This document shows, piece after piece, positions 22,001-31,600 of a DNA stretch of 64,000 bases. The notes beneath the pieces were generated by a model. The model was not told the DNA's origin. It worked only from the letters and a program-made list of their open reading frames with translations, and did not search any database. Origin of the DNA: Bugulina stolonifera. Its lineage: Eukaryota; Bryozoa; Gymnolaemata; Cheilostomatida; Bugulidae. Location: positions 8,178,496-8,242,495 of the forward strand of contig OW285193.1 in assembly GCA_935421135.1 (NCBI GenBank), given 5' to 3'. Every line of letters begins with the position of its first letter. Within the stretch, counting starts at the first letter, position 1. The translations under genes were made by a program, and so were the position numbers.

Positions 22001-23548
22001 TTTAATCATTCTTCTGCAATTGTCTCCGCCATTTAGTCAAACAGTGAACACAGCAGCTGGGCAGAAGTGACAAAACATCGGTTTAATTTGTCAAAACCAA
22101 CAACTGTGTCGGAAAAATTCTGGAAAACTGCAACCATGCAAAGGATGTACATTGTAGCAATTAATGGTTATCAATTCCACTGAGTGTCAACTTTGCATTG
22201 GTGGACCAAAACACAATCAACATAGCTTGGAAAATAAAAAACGCGAATCGGTGTGCTAGAAAAATCTAGCACCCAGTTCTCTTGTAGTTATATGATGCTC
22301 GAACCACAGTCATGCACAAAAGCTGGGCACTGGGAGATGAGGATTTCACTTTAAGGCAAATCAAAGCAGGTAGTGGACTCCTGCACTTTAGCCTGGTATA
22401 AAATTTGAGGAATCTTTGTAGCCTGTATGCTGTTTAGTTTGTACCTGGTTGCACAGTATGCCACAGCGGCACACTCAAGTAATTATCCTACAATACTGAG
22501 TTACATGGAATTACTAACTCATATCATTCTATATAATTATGTTATGATGTAACATTATTGGACTAATTGACTTTTCCTTGCTGCTGGTTATCCTGGCACA
22601 ATACAGATCATACCAGTGTACTTCTAACTGTGTTATCAGCAACCTACAGTTAAAAATTTGGGTGCTGAAGCGCTAGAAACCCCGTCATTACAATTTACAT
22701 ATAAAGTTCTTCCTAGAAATTCCAAGAGGAGAAAGCAGTCTTCTCTATTATATAAGTACATGTAGCAACAACTCCCTCCCCCCAACTTGCTTGCATCAAT
22801 CTCTAGCAAGGATCTAAGGCTAATGAGGAAGATGATGAAGCCCAAGCTAGCAAACTGTACTTTTATAGATCCGTGCTAAGCCTTGCGTCTAATGGCAATA
22901 AATATTTTAATTCCTTGACAATAAGGTATATTTATGTACAAGTATAATATGCATTGCAATATAGTATTATATCAGTAAGGGTACTTATAACAGATATAGT
23001 GTATCAGTACAATATAGAATGTAAGAGTATGTTATAATATACACAGTAGGCTATAAATTACTTGTATAATTTAATATAATAAGTTATCAACTTCATTCAG
23101 TGCATTATGGTACTTGAAAAAAATAATCGATTGTAATGGATTGGCCATCTGTAGCCTCATATCTTTCAAGTTTAACATTTTTGACTTGATGATTTTACTT
23201 ATGAATACAATACCAGGTTGCTAACAGTACAGACCAGTACTTTATATTCAGCACAAACTCCTTCAGGGTTTCACACTGAACTATCATTAACATTGGATAG
23301 GGGTGCTAACACTATAAAAACCTCTGTCCACAAAATATCTCCACCTGAGCAACATTATGAATGTACAGATTTGCTCACTGATCCTAATAGTAATATACAA
23401 CACTGTCTTTTAAGTCTTTACCTGCGTCCTAATTTCTTACCTGCATAAAGTGAATAGTAAGTGCACTTTTTCCCACACCACCGCATCCAACCACCGCAAG
23501 TTTGTGCGTAGGTCCGTAGAAAGGTGGAGGTTCCTTTCTAGCCAGCAT
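4272..23548 (-). CDS. RRAS-like: R-Ras-like small GTPase, five exons
   Basis: Complete Ras-family GTPase of 201 residues, read from minus-strand exons 23548-23441, 6925-6838, 5796-5694, 4977-4866 and 4466-4272; all GT-AG junctions keep frame. The P-loop GCGGVGKS (residues 21-28) lies in exon 1. The effector loop YDPTIEDSY is in exon 2. DTAGQEEF, with the catalytic Gln, is in exon 3. NKCD is in exon 4 and ETSAK in exon 5. The protein ends in a lysine/arginine-rich tail and a CaaX box, CTIL, whose final Leu predicts geranylgeranylation and membrane attachment. A 15-residue N-terminal extension and the ILRVKDRD segment point to the R-Ras/M-Ras branch rather than H/K-Ras; exact orthology is inference. 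Intron 1 is about 16.5 kb and contains the Polinton-type element. It should act as a GTP-dependent switch in adhesion or growth signalling. Confidence 0.93.
10466..10471. repeat. Left target-site duplication TATGTT
   Basis: TATGTT immediately left of the element's terminal AGTAGTATAG; the same six bases follow the right end at 20029-20034. Six-base duplications are typical of Polinton/Maverick integration. Confidence 0.85.
10472..11012. repeat. Left terminal inverted repeat (~541 bp)
   Basis: Inverted copy of 19486-20028 with only a few substitutions and short homopolymer indels. It is strongly C-rich on this strand, in sharp contrast to the AT-rich host. It includes a 36-bp hairpin at 10723-10758 (16-base arms, 4-base loop). 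Homology ends at the motif GTTAGAGTAATG (11001-11012). Open frames of 80-150 residues on both strands here are Pro/Arg- or Gly-rich artefacts of base composition. Confidence 0.9.
10723..10758. repeat. GC-only hairpin inside the left terminal repeat
   Basis: Two 16-base arms (GGCGAGGGGGCGCGCG and its complement) around the loop TACG. The right terminal repeat carries the equivalent hairpin near 19740-19775 with one arm mismatch. Confidence 0.7.
11036..11430. repeat. ~105-bp tandem repeat next to the left terminal repeat
   Basis: Three full units and a partial one start near 11036, 11140, 11245 and 11348, each beginning GATATACGACTATGAAAA or a close variant. Each continues with a run resembling the inner edge of the terminal repeat (GAAAAATAYGRGTWAGRGTAATG), then an AT-rich stretch ending in AAATCAATCGATAAAAA. 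The minus-strand open frame of 135 residues across this region is just the repeat read through and is not a gene. Confidence 0.8.
11465..12782 (-). CDS. Element-encoded 406-residue nuclear-type protein, two exons
   Basis: Exons 12782-12292 and 12194-11465 join in frame across a 97-bp intron (donor GTAAGT, acceptor TTGTAG). Residues 1-164 are highly charged: lysine/arginine-rich stretches that look like nuclear localisation signals ([16 protein letters not shown]) and then [11 protein letters not shown], a textbook SUMO-interacting motif form. The C-terminal 240 residues contain two related halves. Both have a PG(T/S)VL or VGSVL strand, a middle strand with tyrosine, and a close pair [17 protein letters not shown] and [16 protein letters not shown]. 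The duplicated beta-rich layout suggests tandem OB-fold-like domains, perhaps a single-stranded-DNA-binding partner of the polymerase; that is inference. It diverges from the polymerase gene. I do not recognise a named Polinton protein. The ATG at 12782 follows a TATA box by about 80 bp. Confidence 0.75.
12864..12871 (-). promoter_or_regulatory. TATA box for the 406-residue protein gene
   Basis: TATAAAGG on the minus strand about 80 bp before the ATG at 12782, directly outside the palindromic array. This is a good core-promoter match for the minus-strand element gene. Confidence 0.55.
12925..13571. repeat. Giant palindrome of 31-bp repeats at the element centre
   Basis: The left arm (12925-13242) is a tandem array of about ten 31-bp units containing CCCGATGTGAATCCGAAG and CCCGATGCAT. 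The right arm (13249-13571) is the same array inverted. The arms meet at the loop TCAATT (13243-13248), flanked by CCCGATGTG and CACATCGGG. Arms match closely but not exactly: small unit losses and G/A changes distinguish them. Units carry internal palindromes (GATGCATC, AAGCTT). The array lies exactly between the divergent promoters of the two element genes. Open frames on both strands across it only reflect repeats (31 bp cycles through all frames). It could be an origin or iteron-like binding array, a bidirectional regulatory region, or both; the sequence alone does not decide. Confidence 0.9.
13621..13628 (+). promoter_or_regulatory. TATA-like box for the polymerase gene
   Basis: TATTTAAG on the plus strand, 50 bp right of the palindrome and upstream of the polymerase leader. 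It mirrors the TATA box on the other side of the palindrome. Confidence 0.4.
13687..14028 (+). repeat. Tandem duplication of the polymerase leader exon and intron
   Basis: Copy 1 starts at 13687 and copy 2 at 13871. Both contain CTACTAGTCAGC, CCTGATCAGAGATGTCAAC, a GTTAGTGC donor-like site, and TAACTTACACCCTACTA followed by a pyrimidine/T-rich run and ATAG. The duplicated unit is thus an exon-intron module about 160-184 bp long, each copy ending in an acceptor. Copy 2 has ATGTCAACAAGTAAAAAAG before the donor; copy 1 has an early stop in the same frame. Confidence 0.7.
14029..19007 (+). CDS. PolB: Protein-primed family B DNA polymerase (Polinton type), at least four exons
   Basis: Exons 14029-17712, 17815-17906, 18020-18560 and 18891-19007 join in frame; the first intron uses a GC donor (GCAAGT at 17713). 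The frame is open before the ATG at 14122, adding the first of two C2H2 fingers ([10 protein letters not shown]...H...H, then CPVCGGYF...H...H), so the true start lies in an unresolved upstream exon. Counting from 14122 (1446 residues): a C2HC finger near 370; Exo I DIE at 434-436; Exo II NSQKYD near 570-575; motif A VDANALY near 835; a conserved insert [11 protein letters not shown] near 920; motif [10 protein letters not shown] at 1140; and motif C MDTDS at 1240-1244. These make both proofreading exonuclease and polymerase look intact. The enzyme should copy the element using a protein primer (family knowledge). The size and zinc fingers fit Polinton polymerases. Alternative: a related linear-plasmid or viral lineage. 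Confidence 0.93.
19028..19079. repeat. (GAT)n microsatellite
   Basis: About 17 copies of GAT just after the polymerase stop codon. The poly-Met frame of a local open reading frame comes from this repeat. Confidence 0.9.
19185..19418 (+). CDS. Short basic open frame after the polymerase (doubtful)
   Basis: A 77-codon frame, arginine- and serine-rich, that starts at an ATG after the polymerase stop and runs to a donor-like GTAAGT at 19416. GC content is element-like. It could be a small basic DNA-binding protein, the first exon of a lost gene, or chance in GC-rich DNA. No domain is visible and there is no downstream exon before the terminal repeat, so I give it little weight. Confidence 0.2.
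   Translation: MKRGRATAFTFSRRSSRGRAISLGEGPGKMRVKTRVFHRRSGGARTEERASAVSPRPVQSQQSPAKKSSGSTTTTTR
19429..19444 (+). repeat. Internal copy of the element's terminal tip
   Basis: AGTAGTATAGTCAGCG matches the outer tip of the left terminus (AGTAGTATAGTCAGTG) in the same orientation, 42 bp inside the right terminal repeat boundary. Confidence 0.6.
19486..20028. repeat. Right terminal inverted repeat (~543 bp)
   Basis: Inverted copy of 10472-11012 ending in CTATACTACT. On this strand it is very G-rich with many runs of three or more G, so it could form G-quadruplexes. The few mismatches to the left copy indicate recent common origin or ongoing homogenisation. Confidence 0.9.
20029..20034. repeat. Right target-site duplication TATGTT
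   Basis: TATGTT directly after the right terminus, identical to the six bases before the left terminus at 10466-10471. Confidence 0.85.
20350..20395. repeat. (TTATATAG)n microsatellite
   Basis: Five to six copies of an 8-bp unit in intron 1 of the R-Ras-like gene, just right of the inserted element. Confidence 0.85.
21293..21370. repeat. 10-bp minisatellite (ACTGTCCAGT)
   Basis: About eight copies of CTGTCCAGTA or CTGTCCAGCA alternate here. An inverted pair ACTGTCCAGTACTGGACAGT lies just left at 21263-21282. It sits inside intron 1 of the R-Ras-like gene. Confidence 0.8.
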
Positions 23549-25673
23549 CTCTTATCTTTATATATCCAGAGCGGTCACTAACTACCATCAATAGTGGATG
23601 TTGACGACAAATGTATCGATTTACCAACCTTCACACTTGGTCACTTTCTAGTGTAGAATGTAATGGAAGATTGCACCAACTCAAAGTATTATAACTCGAT
23701 ATGAGATATTTTGGTTCATTAGTCAAACTGAAGTCAATGCAGGTAGCTGTACAACTTATTTAGTAGCCTATGTATATCAACAAAGCTTCCTGTGTTATAG
23801 TTTGTAACAGACCTAAAGCCAAAATCCAAATATTTCCATATCATAACAGTATTACAATGCGATGATAGCTCACACACACACTCATTCCACACCATATGTG
23901 TGGTATTATTATTATCAGTAACATAAAAAGAGATTGGCTGAAAGAGAATTTGGCTCCGCCCAGCAGTATGGTAGTATGTTAGTAAGAGCAGACAACTACT
24001 ACATAATGTTTGCTTGTAGCAAGCATAATTATTTTATAGGTGTCTTCGCGACCTAAATTTCAGACCCAGGCCGATTTGTGACAACATTTTCCAGGACACA
24101 TCCGTCACAGAGTTGCGAACACACTGGCCTGGGCCAGAAGCAAAATCCTCGTTTTCGCGCGGAGAAGTCAGGTGTGCCAATGAGCTAGGGATGGTCTCGT
24201 CCGGCCAAGCAAAATCCCAGTCCAACAGCCTTTCTGACCTAGGTCGAACGGGCATCTTGTGATCTTTTGCTACCCTGGTCCACCCAATAGGTTGCGAAGA
24301 CACCTTATATGTGAGCAGCCAAAGACTTGATTTCATATCTGTGGGAATAGCCCATTTCTGGTTGGGGCCAATCGCCTGTACCAGCTTGACTACCTGTGAA
24401 CTGAACCAGAGCCATTGGCCCCCGACTGATCAAACTGGACACGAGACACTGCTCTATGGCTATCTTGCCTTGCCTGTCTACAGTAATATCAGAGAAGCCT
24501 CCAGCATGAAGTCTCTAACTTTTACTAAATTCTAATATGGAACTGTAAGTGTTTAAATAGTATAATCATAGCTCGTTTCTTTAATGCTGTAAAACCAAGT
24601 AAATTTTGACCAGCTGACAGCTGCCATAACCTCTTAGCACTGGCACTGGTGTACTAAAGGTGAGAAGAACAGATTTTTTTAATTTTCATTCATATGATTA
24701 CATATAGAACACACAGGGAGGGACTCTATAAACATCGCCACTCCAATTCAGTTGTTAGTCAGCCTGACAGCATGCACCAGATATAAAACTGAAATCACAG
24801 CATGGCTCTATGATACTTCAAGTCATGCAGCTCTCTAAAATGTCTAGATGCACCAATATTACAATGACCAAGTAGACTACACTTCTGTCATCACTACTTA
24901 ATTGTACAAATTGTAATCTCAAATTAAAAATATGTGTGATGGAAAATGGTCATTGTCACCATCTCTTTGTCACCCAAAATATAAGAATAAAGGTCTTCAA
25001 AGAATTATGCTTTTTGCATGACATTTGAATAATTCATAAAAAACACTGGGGGGAGGGGGGCGGGGTCAGCGTACTACAAGATCTATCAGCGTCTCACAGG
25101 AGTCAGTTGTTATTTTGGAGGAATGTTGAAAATATTGAGTTCCAATCATCTGATGGTTTTTAGCAGTTTATGTGCATTAGCATAAACAATAATAATCATT
25201 ACGATGTGCACTGTACTGTGATTTATAAATTGGCTTAGAAGTTGTGTTCCCAGTCATTCTAACAAAATGTCGAGCAGATAACTCCGTGTCATGAGCAACT
25301 TGTTTGAGGTCAACTGTTGACCTACTTCAACTTCAACGCAGTGAGCAAAGAGTTGGGAGTTTTCACCACATGTACATGATGTATATTGTATAACACGTGC
25401 GCTCGTACTATTCCCGCCCTTCTGTCTGCAACTTTCATTGGCTGTGATAGAAGTAACAATAGATAGGATTGGGCAATGAATTGCACATGTGACAATATCG
25501 CCGCCATTTACAAACAACGACTAGTTGTGAAATCGGTCTGGGAAAGCGTGTAAATTTGTATTGTTATGATAGCAATATAAATATACTTTTGTCGAAAGCT
25601 GAATCATTATTTTCAAACATAGCATCTAAGCCGCGCAACATACAACATCTCTCATTCTGGCTCTACTCTCAAA
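23549..25673. other. Shared upstream region of the R-Ras-like and WEE1 genes
   Basis: The two genes are transcribed away from each other from this 2.1-kb region, so it should hold both promoters. It contains a MITE candidate (24038-24305), a CTCCGCCC-type box at 23953-23960 and a G-rich tract near 25049-25062. No further gene is supported: the 100-residue minus frame at 24034-24336 coincides with the MITE. Confidence 0.5.
24038..24305. mobile_element. MITE candidate, 268 bp
   Basis: Inverted ends AGGTGTCTTCGC(G/A)ACCTA match at 17 of 18 positions, and TAT is repeated directly on both sides (24035-24037 and 24306-24308). There is no coding capacity beyond a chance 100-residue frame. Size and structure fit a non-autonomous DNA transposon; the superfamily cannot be told from this single copy. 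Confidence 0.6.
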
Positions 25674-28600
25674 ATGATTGATAAGGAGCGAACTCCTCCG
25701 CCTGATGGAAGAGTCTCTAGTTCATCTGACAACATCTCAGACTCTCACTCTTCAGGTTCGTCCTACAAAGCAACTATTACTATTGAGTCTAAATGTGATA
25801 ACGGATTGAGAACTAGGAGCAAGGCAGCTCTGAACTTCTCGCCTGAGTATGCTTTTAAGAGGGACGCCTACAATAATATTTCAAACAATTCCAAGTACAA
25901 ATTACTGCAAAGTCAGAAACCGAAGCCCAACTTCGACAAGCCCCCAAAGTTAAAAATAGATGATGACTCCGACTTCGATATGGATCAATCAGAATCTTTA
26001 GCATCACCATTACAGAAGAAGCCACCGGCAATTAAAAAAGGCCACAGAACAAGAAGCAGAGTGTTACAGCCACCAGAAACGCCAGACCGTCTTCAGGGTT
26101 CAGGTACGTACTAGTAAATAGTTTCAGTCAAGTTTTAGTTTTTTAGACTATTTTTATTTTAGTATTTTCTTTTCGAGCTATAATGCCTAGCTAATTTCAC
26201 TCGATGTAGTATGTGCTGTAGGTATTTCCACCATGCTGACATTTAAAATTCAGATTGTATTGGCCTAAGCTAAAGTCATAAGTAAAGTGAAAGAAAGTGA
26301 AAGTTTAGTAGTAGTAGTAGGACTACAAGTATTAGAATACACTATTATACACTATTACACTGTTATACACTAATTATCTATAGACTATAGTTGTAGGCCC
26401 ACTTATAAAGTTAGAATTATAGCCATGGCCCAGTAGTTAAGAGCTCTGGATTTTCATGTGGAGATCCTGGTTTGGCTTTGGGAAAATTCATTGGTGGTGT
26501 TAGGAAGGGCATCCAACCTTATAGGGCCTGATGCTCTTGTGCTACCTTTCTCATCCCAAAGTAGAAAAAGTGCAGATTTCTTTAGATCATTGCTTTCTTA
26601 GCTGAAATTATTATTAGAAACTAAAGCCAGTAAATTTTTATTACGCAGGGTGTTAGGGGTTTACCTACTGAAAAAAAGTTGATACTTTATAGCCTGTAGG
26701 TATTGATTTCACTTCAGCTTCTTATTGGGTAGAACTTCTGCCGAATCGCATAAAATGTCTAGTATAGGCGCTATGTACATCTAGTATGCGCCTCGAGTGT
26801 GCTGTGATTGGAAATGATGAGAAATAGACTTGAGTCCTTGGGAACTTATGAGAGGATTGGGTAGAGTGTGGGACCCTCGTTTATGATCAAGGTCAAAAGC
26901 TGTCCTCTTTTCTACAACGGTTGTCTTTACACAACTACGTGAGCATTTCAGTTCAATAGTCATAAGTTGACGCTTGCAAATATTCTCATCACAATATTTT
27001 ATCTACTCGTTACTTTATGTTTCCAGATCTAGGTCTAAGCACATTGTAATATTAAAAGCCTTTTGGTAATGCATATTTTAATACGTCAACATTGCTTGCA
27101 GCAATTGCTTGAAGGGGCTTAAGCTGATGTAGAATAGTACTTGCAACTTTCATTAAAAGTTTTCAAGTTTATTTCCATTATTGGTAATTCTGTTGTTGAA
27201 CACCGTCATATGTGTTGATGGTTGTTATTACTTAGCACCTATTACGACTAATCAGTGTAGTATTTCAAATACCTGACAGAAACCCTCTAACTGAATCTGA
27301 AGTGGTCTCATAACAATATGGTAGACTGGCTATTGGCCATTAGGCCTAATATGTAAATCCATGTACATGTATTCAGAATATTCCATTTGTATGGTCTTGC
27401 AACTCTGATACTAACAACTAGATGTATAGTTGAATTTGTCACTCTATAATGTTGAGGCAAAGCTGCAGAGGTCTAGTTTAGGAGATTTTTCTGCTCATCT
27501 ATTCTAATGGAATAGTTCACTGATGTAGTTGTTTTCTATTAGTATTGTAGTAAACAAGCTATTATTTTTAATAGATAAACATCTACAGTGTGCATTTATG
27601 CTCTACTCCTATTATGATAGTTGATGAGTGTATATAATTTGTGGTTTTCCCCAGCTTGCTGCCTTGTGCCATGGTTTACAATTTCGGTATCATTAAGCAG
27701 GTGTTTTGTATCTCTACTCCACCTTAGCCATGTTACTCAACTTAACTAAGGTGAATCGGACCATCAGCCTTTGACAAGTGCTTGTTGTCAGTGTCTTTTG
27801 TTGGGTATTTAAATCTTTGAGGCAGAAAAAACCACATGTTGGTTTGCTTTCCCATTGACAGGATGGCGTGCCTTGCATTTAGTGCCTTTGTTCACTTGTC
27901 GAAACTAAAAACGGTTGCAGTCTGCTTTCGAATATTTAGTAAAGAAGGGCTTACAAATTGCATTGTCTATAAGTGGAGGGCAGGTTTCAAGTAAACATCT
28001 CAATTTGTTGTATTCTTTTGTTCAATTTTGTTTTCTAAGGCAATATAGGGACATTTTGAGACTCATTATAATATGATGCTCTCTCTCTCTTGCGATGCTG
28101 CCCATTTTAGGTAATACCCCCATATTGTCTTCACACTGTCTACTCTGGTATTGGATTTCTTCCTGACACACCAGCAATCAAAAATCTAATTAAATATGTA
28201 ATATTGTGTGCTTGGAATTTGATATTTTATGTAGTCATTAGCCAAAAACGCTGTCACAAGGTTTCATTGTCTATGTATCATTTTAGCCTCCCAGACCAAA
28301 GAGGTTATGAAGGAGAACTGTAGACCTGTTTGCCCTCCACGTCTCTCTAGTCCATTGGCTACTCCGCCTCACAAACGACTCCGTGCTCTGCAGATCAATG
28401 CTGATAATATATCCCGCGGTGTTCTCTCTCCGTTGAGACCCTGTTCTTCTCCGTTACGTTTGAGAAAGTTTTCCCCACGCGGCTCGCTATTCAACAGTGG
28501 TCGCAAGTCACAAAGAAACTCTCCTCTCAGATGCCATTCAGTCAAGAGACCGTCCATCAACCCATATACTCCAGAGAGAACTTTCAAAACCGTACACTTG

Positions 28601-31600
28601 CTCAAAAACAAGGCTCACTACAGTTCAGACAGGCAAGTAGAGTTGGTCGACACTTCCACTTGGTGGTAACTGGTATATTATATAATTAGACCATGCAATT
28701 CTAGGACAGGACAGGCATGTCAGCAGCCTACATGGAAGTAGTCTACATGTCATGGGCAATATTTTTAGAATCGAACTGTAATCATGGTTGATGTTAGCAC
28801 TTTTATCTGTGATAATTAATTTCATCATATTGTAATTTCCTCAAGTTATTAATTTACATCATGCACTGTAATAGTACTCTTTGGCTTGTAAGCAACATGA
28901 TTGTAACCATTTATCTCAAATTTGAATTTCCCTCGTGACAGTTTGTAATGAATCATGCACATGTATGTTGTAAGCGGTCTAGGCTACTCAATGATTCATG
29001 CTTGTGGTAAGAGAAAGGGTTAGAAGTTGCCTTGTGGTACTGAATTTGTAACACCCTCTCTATCTTCTTATCTTTAGCGGTTACTCGGATGACTCATGGC
29101 TCGCTGATGTCGGGAAATCCACCCCCTCTGTGGATATGGAGACTGAAGAGGGAAATGTAAGTTGTTACACTCTTTAGCTAGCCTAACTGAGTTTTTGTAG
29201 GATGAAGCTACTGATAACTGATGACTACTGACTTTCGTGGAAAATTGGAGAGAGGACAGCTTTTAATTATCGTCAATGACTTATGAATTAATGCCCTTGC
29301 CTAATAGAAAGATCAATTTTATAACTTCTCTGTTAACTGTTATTTTAACTGAAGTAATATCATACAGACTCCTGTTTGGTATCATTAGTTTCAGGAAAAT
29401 TCAGAATCCTCTCTCGGTTTTTGGGCTGAACTTTTTGCTAGCCTTATTTCTAGCTGTTGAAAATCTATCTTTAGCAACAGATTTTTTCAAGTGTAGTTTT
29501 TACCCTTCTCTACAACCAATGAGGGTCTTTCAGTCAAAGGCCAAATGGATAATATCGTTTGCTGTTTTGATTACGGTCTCCAGGCTCAAAAGGGCTTGGC
29601 AACCGTTTTATTTGTCAAGGTAACAGTGTATTATGATTTTGAATTGAAGCTAATCATTCAACTGAAAGGGTGTATAATAACCATGGCAAATACCCAAACA
29701 TCTAGTCCAAGGTAATTGGCTTGATAAGACAAACTCAACTCTAGCCATTTCAGTTTGTTTGTTAGCCCAAACAAACTCCCTGTGTAAACACAACGCTTGC
29801 TTATGTTTCAACTGATACAATATTCAAGATGTTTAGGAATTCTGTCAGGTTTGAATGTCAAAAAGTCGAAGAAAAATTATTGCTATGTCAACAAATATAC
29901 CATGTGATCATACGCACAATGGCCACCCTGAGGCCAACTAATTCAACGCCTGAATTGACTGTAGGTTCATTGTACTACAAGCAGTTATCTATACAATTAC
30001 ACCATGTTGTAAATATGATGGGTGCTTGTAACAGTTAACAGCTATTTAACTCATCGATTTAAATTTGTAACAGATGGATATTGTTTAAAAGTTGGACAAT
30101 TGTTGTTATCAGGGTTTCTATTGAATAATAGTTTAAATTGTATAATTTTAATACCATATGGACCCTTTCACCTGTTAAATATAGTCAGTCGAGTGTGAGT
30201 AGATAGGTTTGGGCCAACGATTATTGGTGATTAAGTAAATCACTGTCCATTGTGACATAATCCTGTATTGGCAAACTGTTCATTGGAAAGGAAGGATTCG
30301 CTAATCTCTACATAGAATTATCAAAAGTACTATGTTATAACATTAACAACAGTTTTTGTTTAATGACAAGTTGGGAGTTATCTAATCAACTGGCAAGTGA
30401 CATAGGTTTCACACATGACTTCATGGGTTGGTTCATCGGGTATTATGTAGAATAGGCCTAATTAGTGCAATGTAATGGATGTAAGTGAATATTTCATATT
30501 GATCAAGGTACATATTAGGTGAATTAGCCTAAAGTAATTTTAATTATTATCACGAGTTTGTTTTTATTTATACTAGCAACTGGACCTGCAGGACATGTCC
30601 ACTAATCGGTACAAGGAGGAGTTCTGTGAGGAGTCTCTACTAGGCTCTGGGGAGTATGGCAAAGTATTCAAGTGTCTGAATAAGCTGGACGGGTGTACAT
30701 ATGCCATCAAAAGATCCCTTGAGCCCATTTTTGGACATTCATTGTTGTGAGTCCATAATGTTATCTCTCAATGTTCCTAAATCTTAGTCTATCTCTATTC
30801 TTTATACTAAAGTCATATTCCATAATATATACATGTACATGTTTATTTGTATGTCTATATATATTTATATGTAGTTTATTAGTGGATTATTAAGTGACTC
30901 CCACACTGGTTGTATTTTTTACCCACTTCATATGTTAACATGCAACTGTGTGAAATATTAGCGTATACTGTTATTCCTCTTCTCTGATTCGTGTCACCAT
31001 TTGCATTGCTGGGCAGTGAACAGCCGACTCCTTAGCCAATCGTATAATGCTACTGTGTATGCTCTGGCAGACTGTCGAGGAACGAGGTGTATGCAGAAGC
31101 TATACTGGGTAAACACGCTCATATAGTGAGATATCACTCGGCGTGGACGGAGGGTGGCTACCTCTACATACAGAACGAGTTCTGCAATGGTGGCAGTCTG
31201 GCGGAGGAGATAGCTATTCATCAACAGAGAGGAACCAGATTCACAGAGCTAGAGCTGAAGGAGATACTGCGGCAAGTGTCCATCGGACTTAAGTATGTCC
31301 ACGGCATGATGCTAGCACACATGGACATGAAGCCTGGTTAGTTTACACTATATCAGTCTCTAGTATGTTATTATTTTTCTAAAGACTTTGTGAAATCTGG
31401 TAGTTTGGAAAGAAGATCTAAAGACTTTGTGTTTGATTTAGCATAGCATGCACTGAATATAAGCTGGTAGAGGTAGTTGTGTCTCTCATGTTGAGTAAAC
31501 AAAGACATGAAAGGTGAGGGCTGGGGGGTTATTTACTCTTACTTGTCCTAGTGGCTGTTTATACCCTTCTCCAGTGTCCATATTCTTTGTCATTATCTTG

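Noticed and set aside
29276..29623. 115-codon hydrophobic open frame in WEE1 intron 3
   Set aside because: No splice sites join it to WEE1, no domain is visible, and AT-rich introns often yield hydrophobic chance frames.
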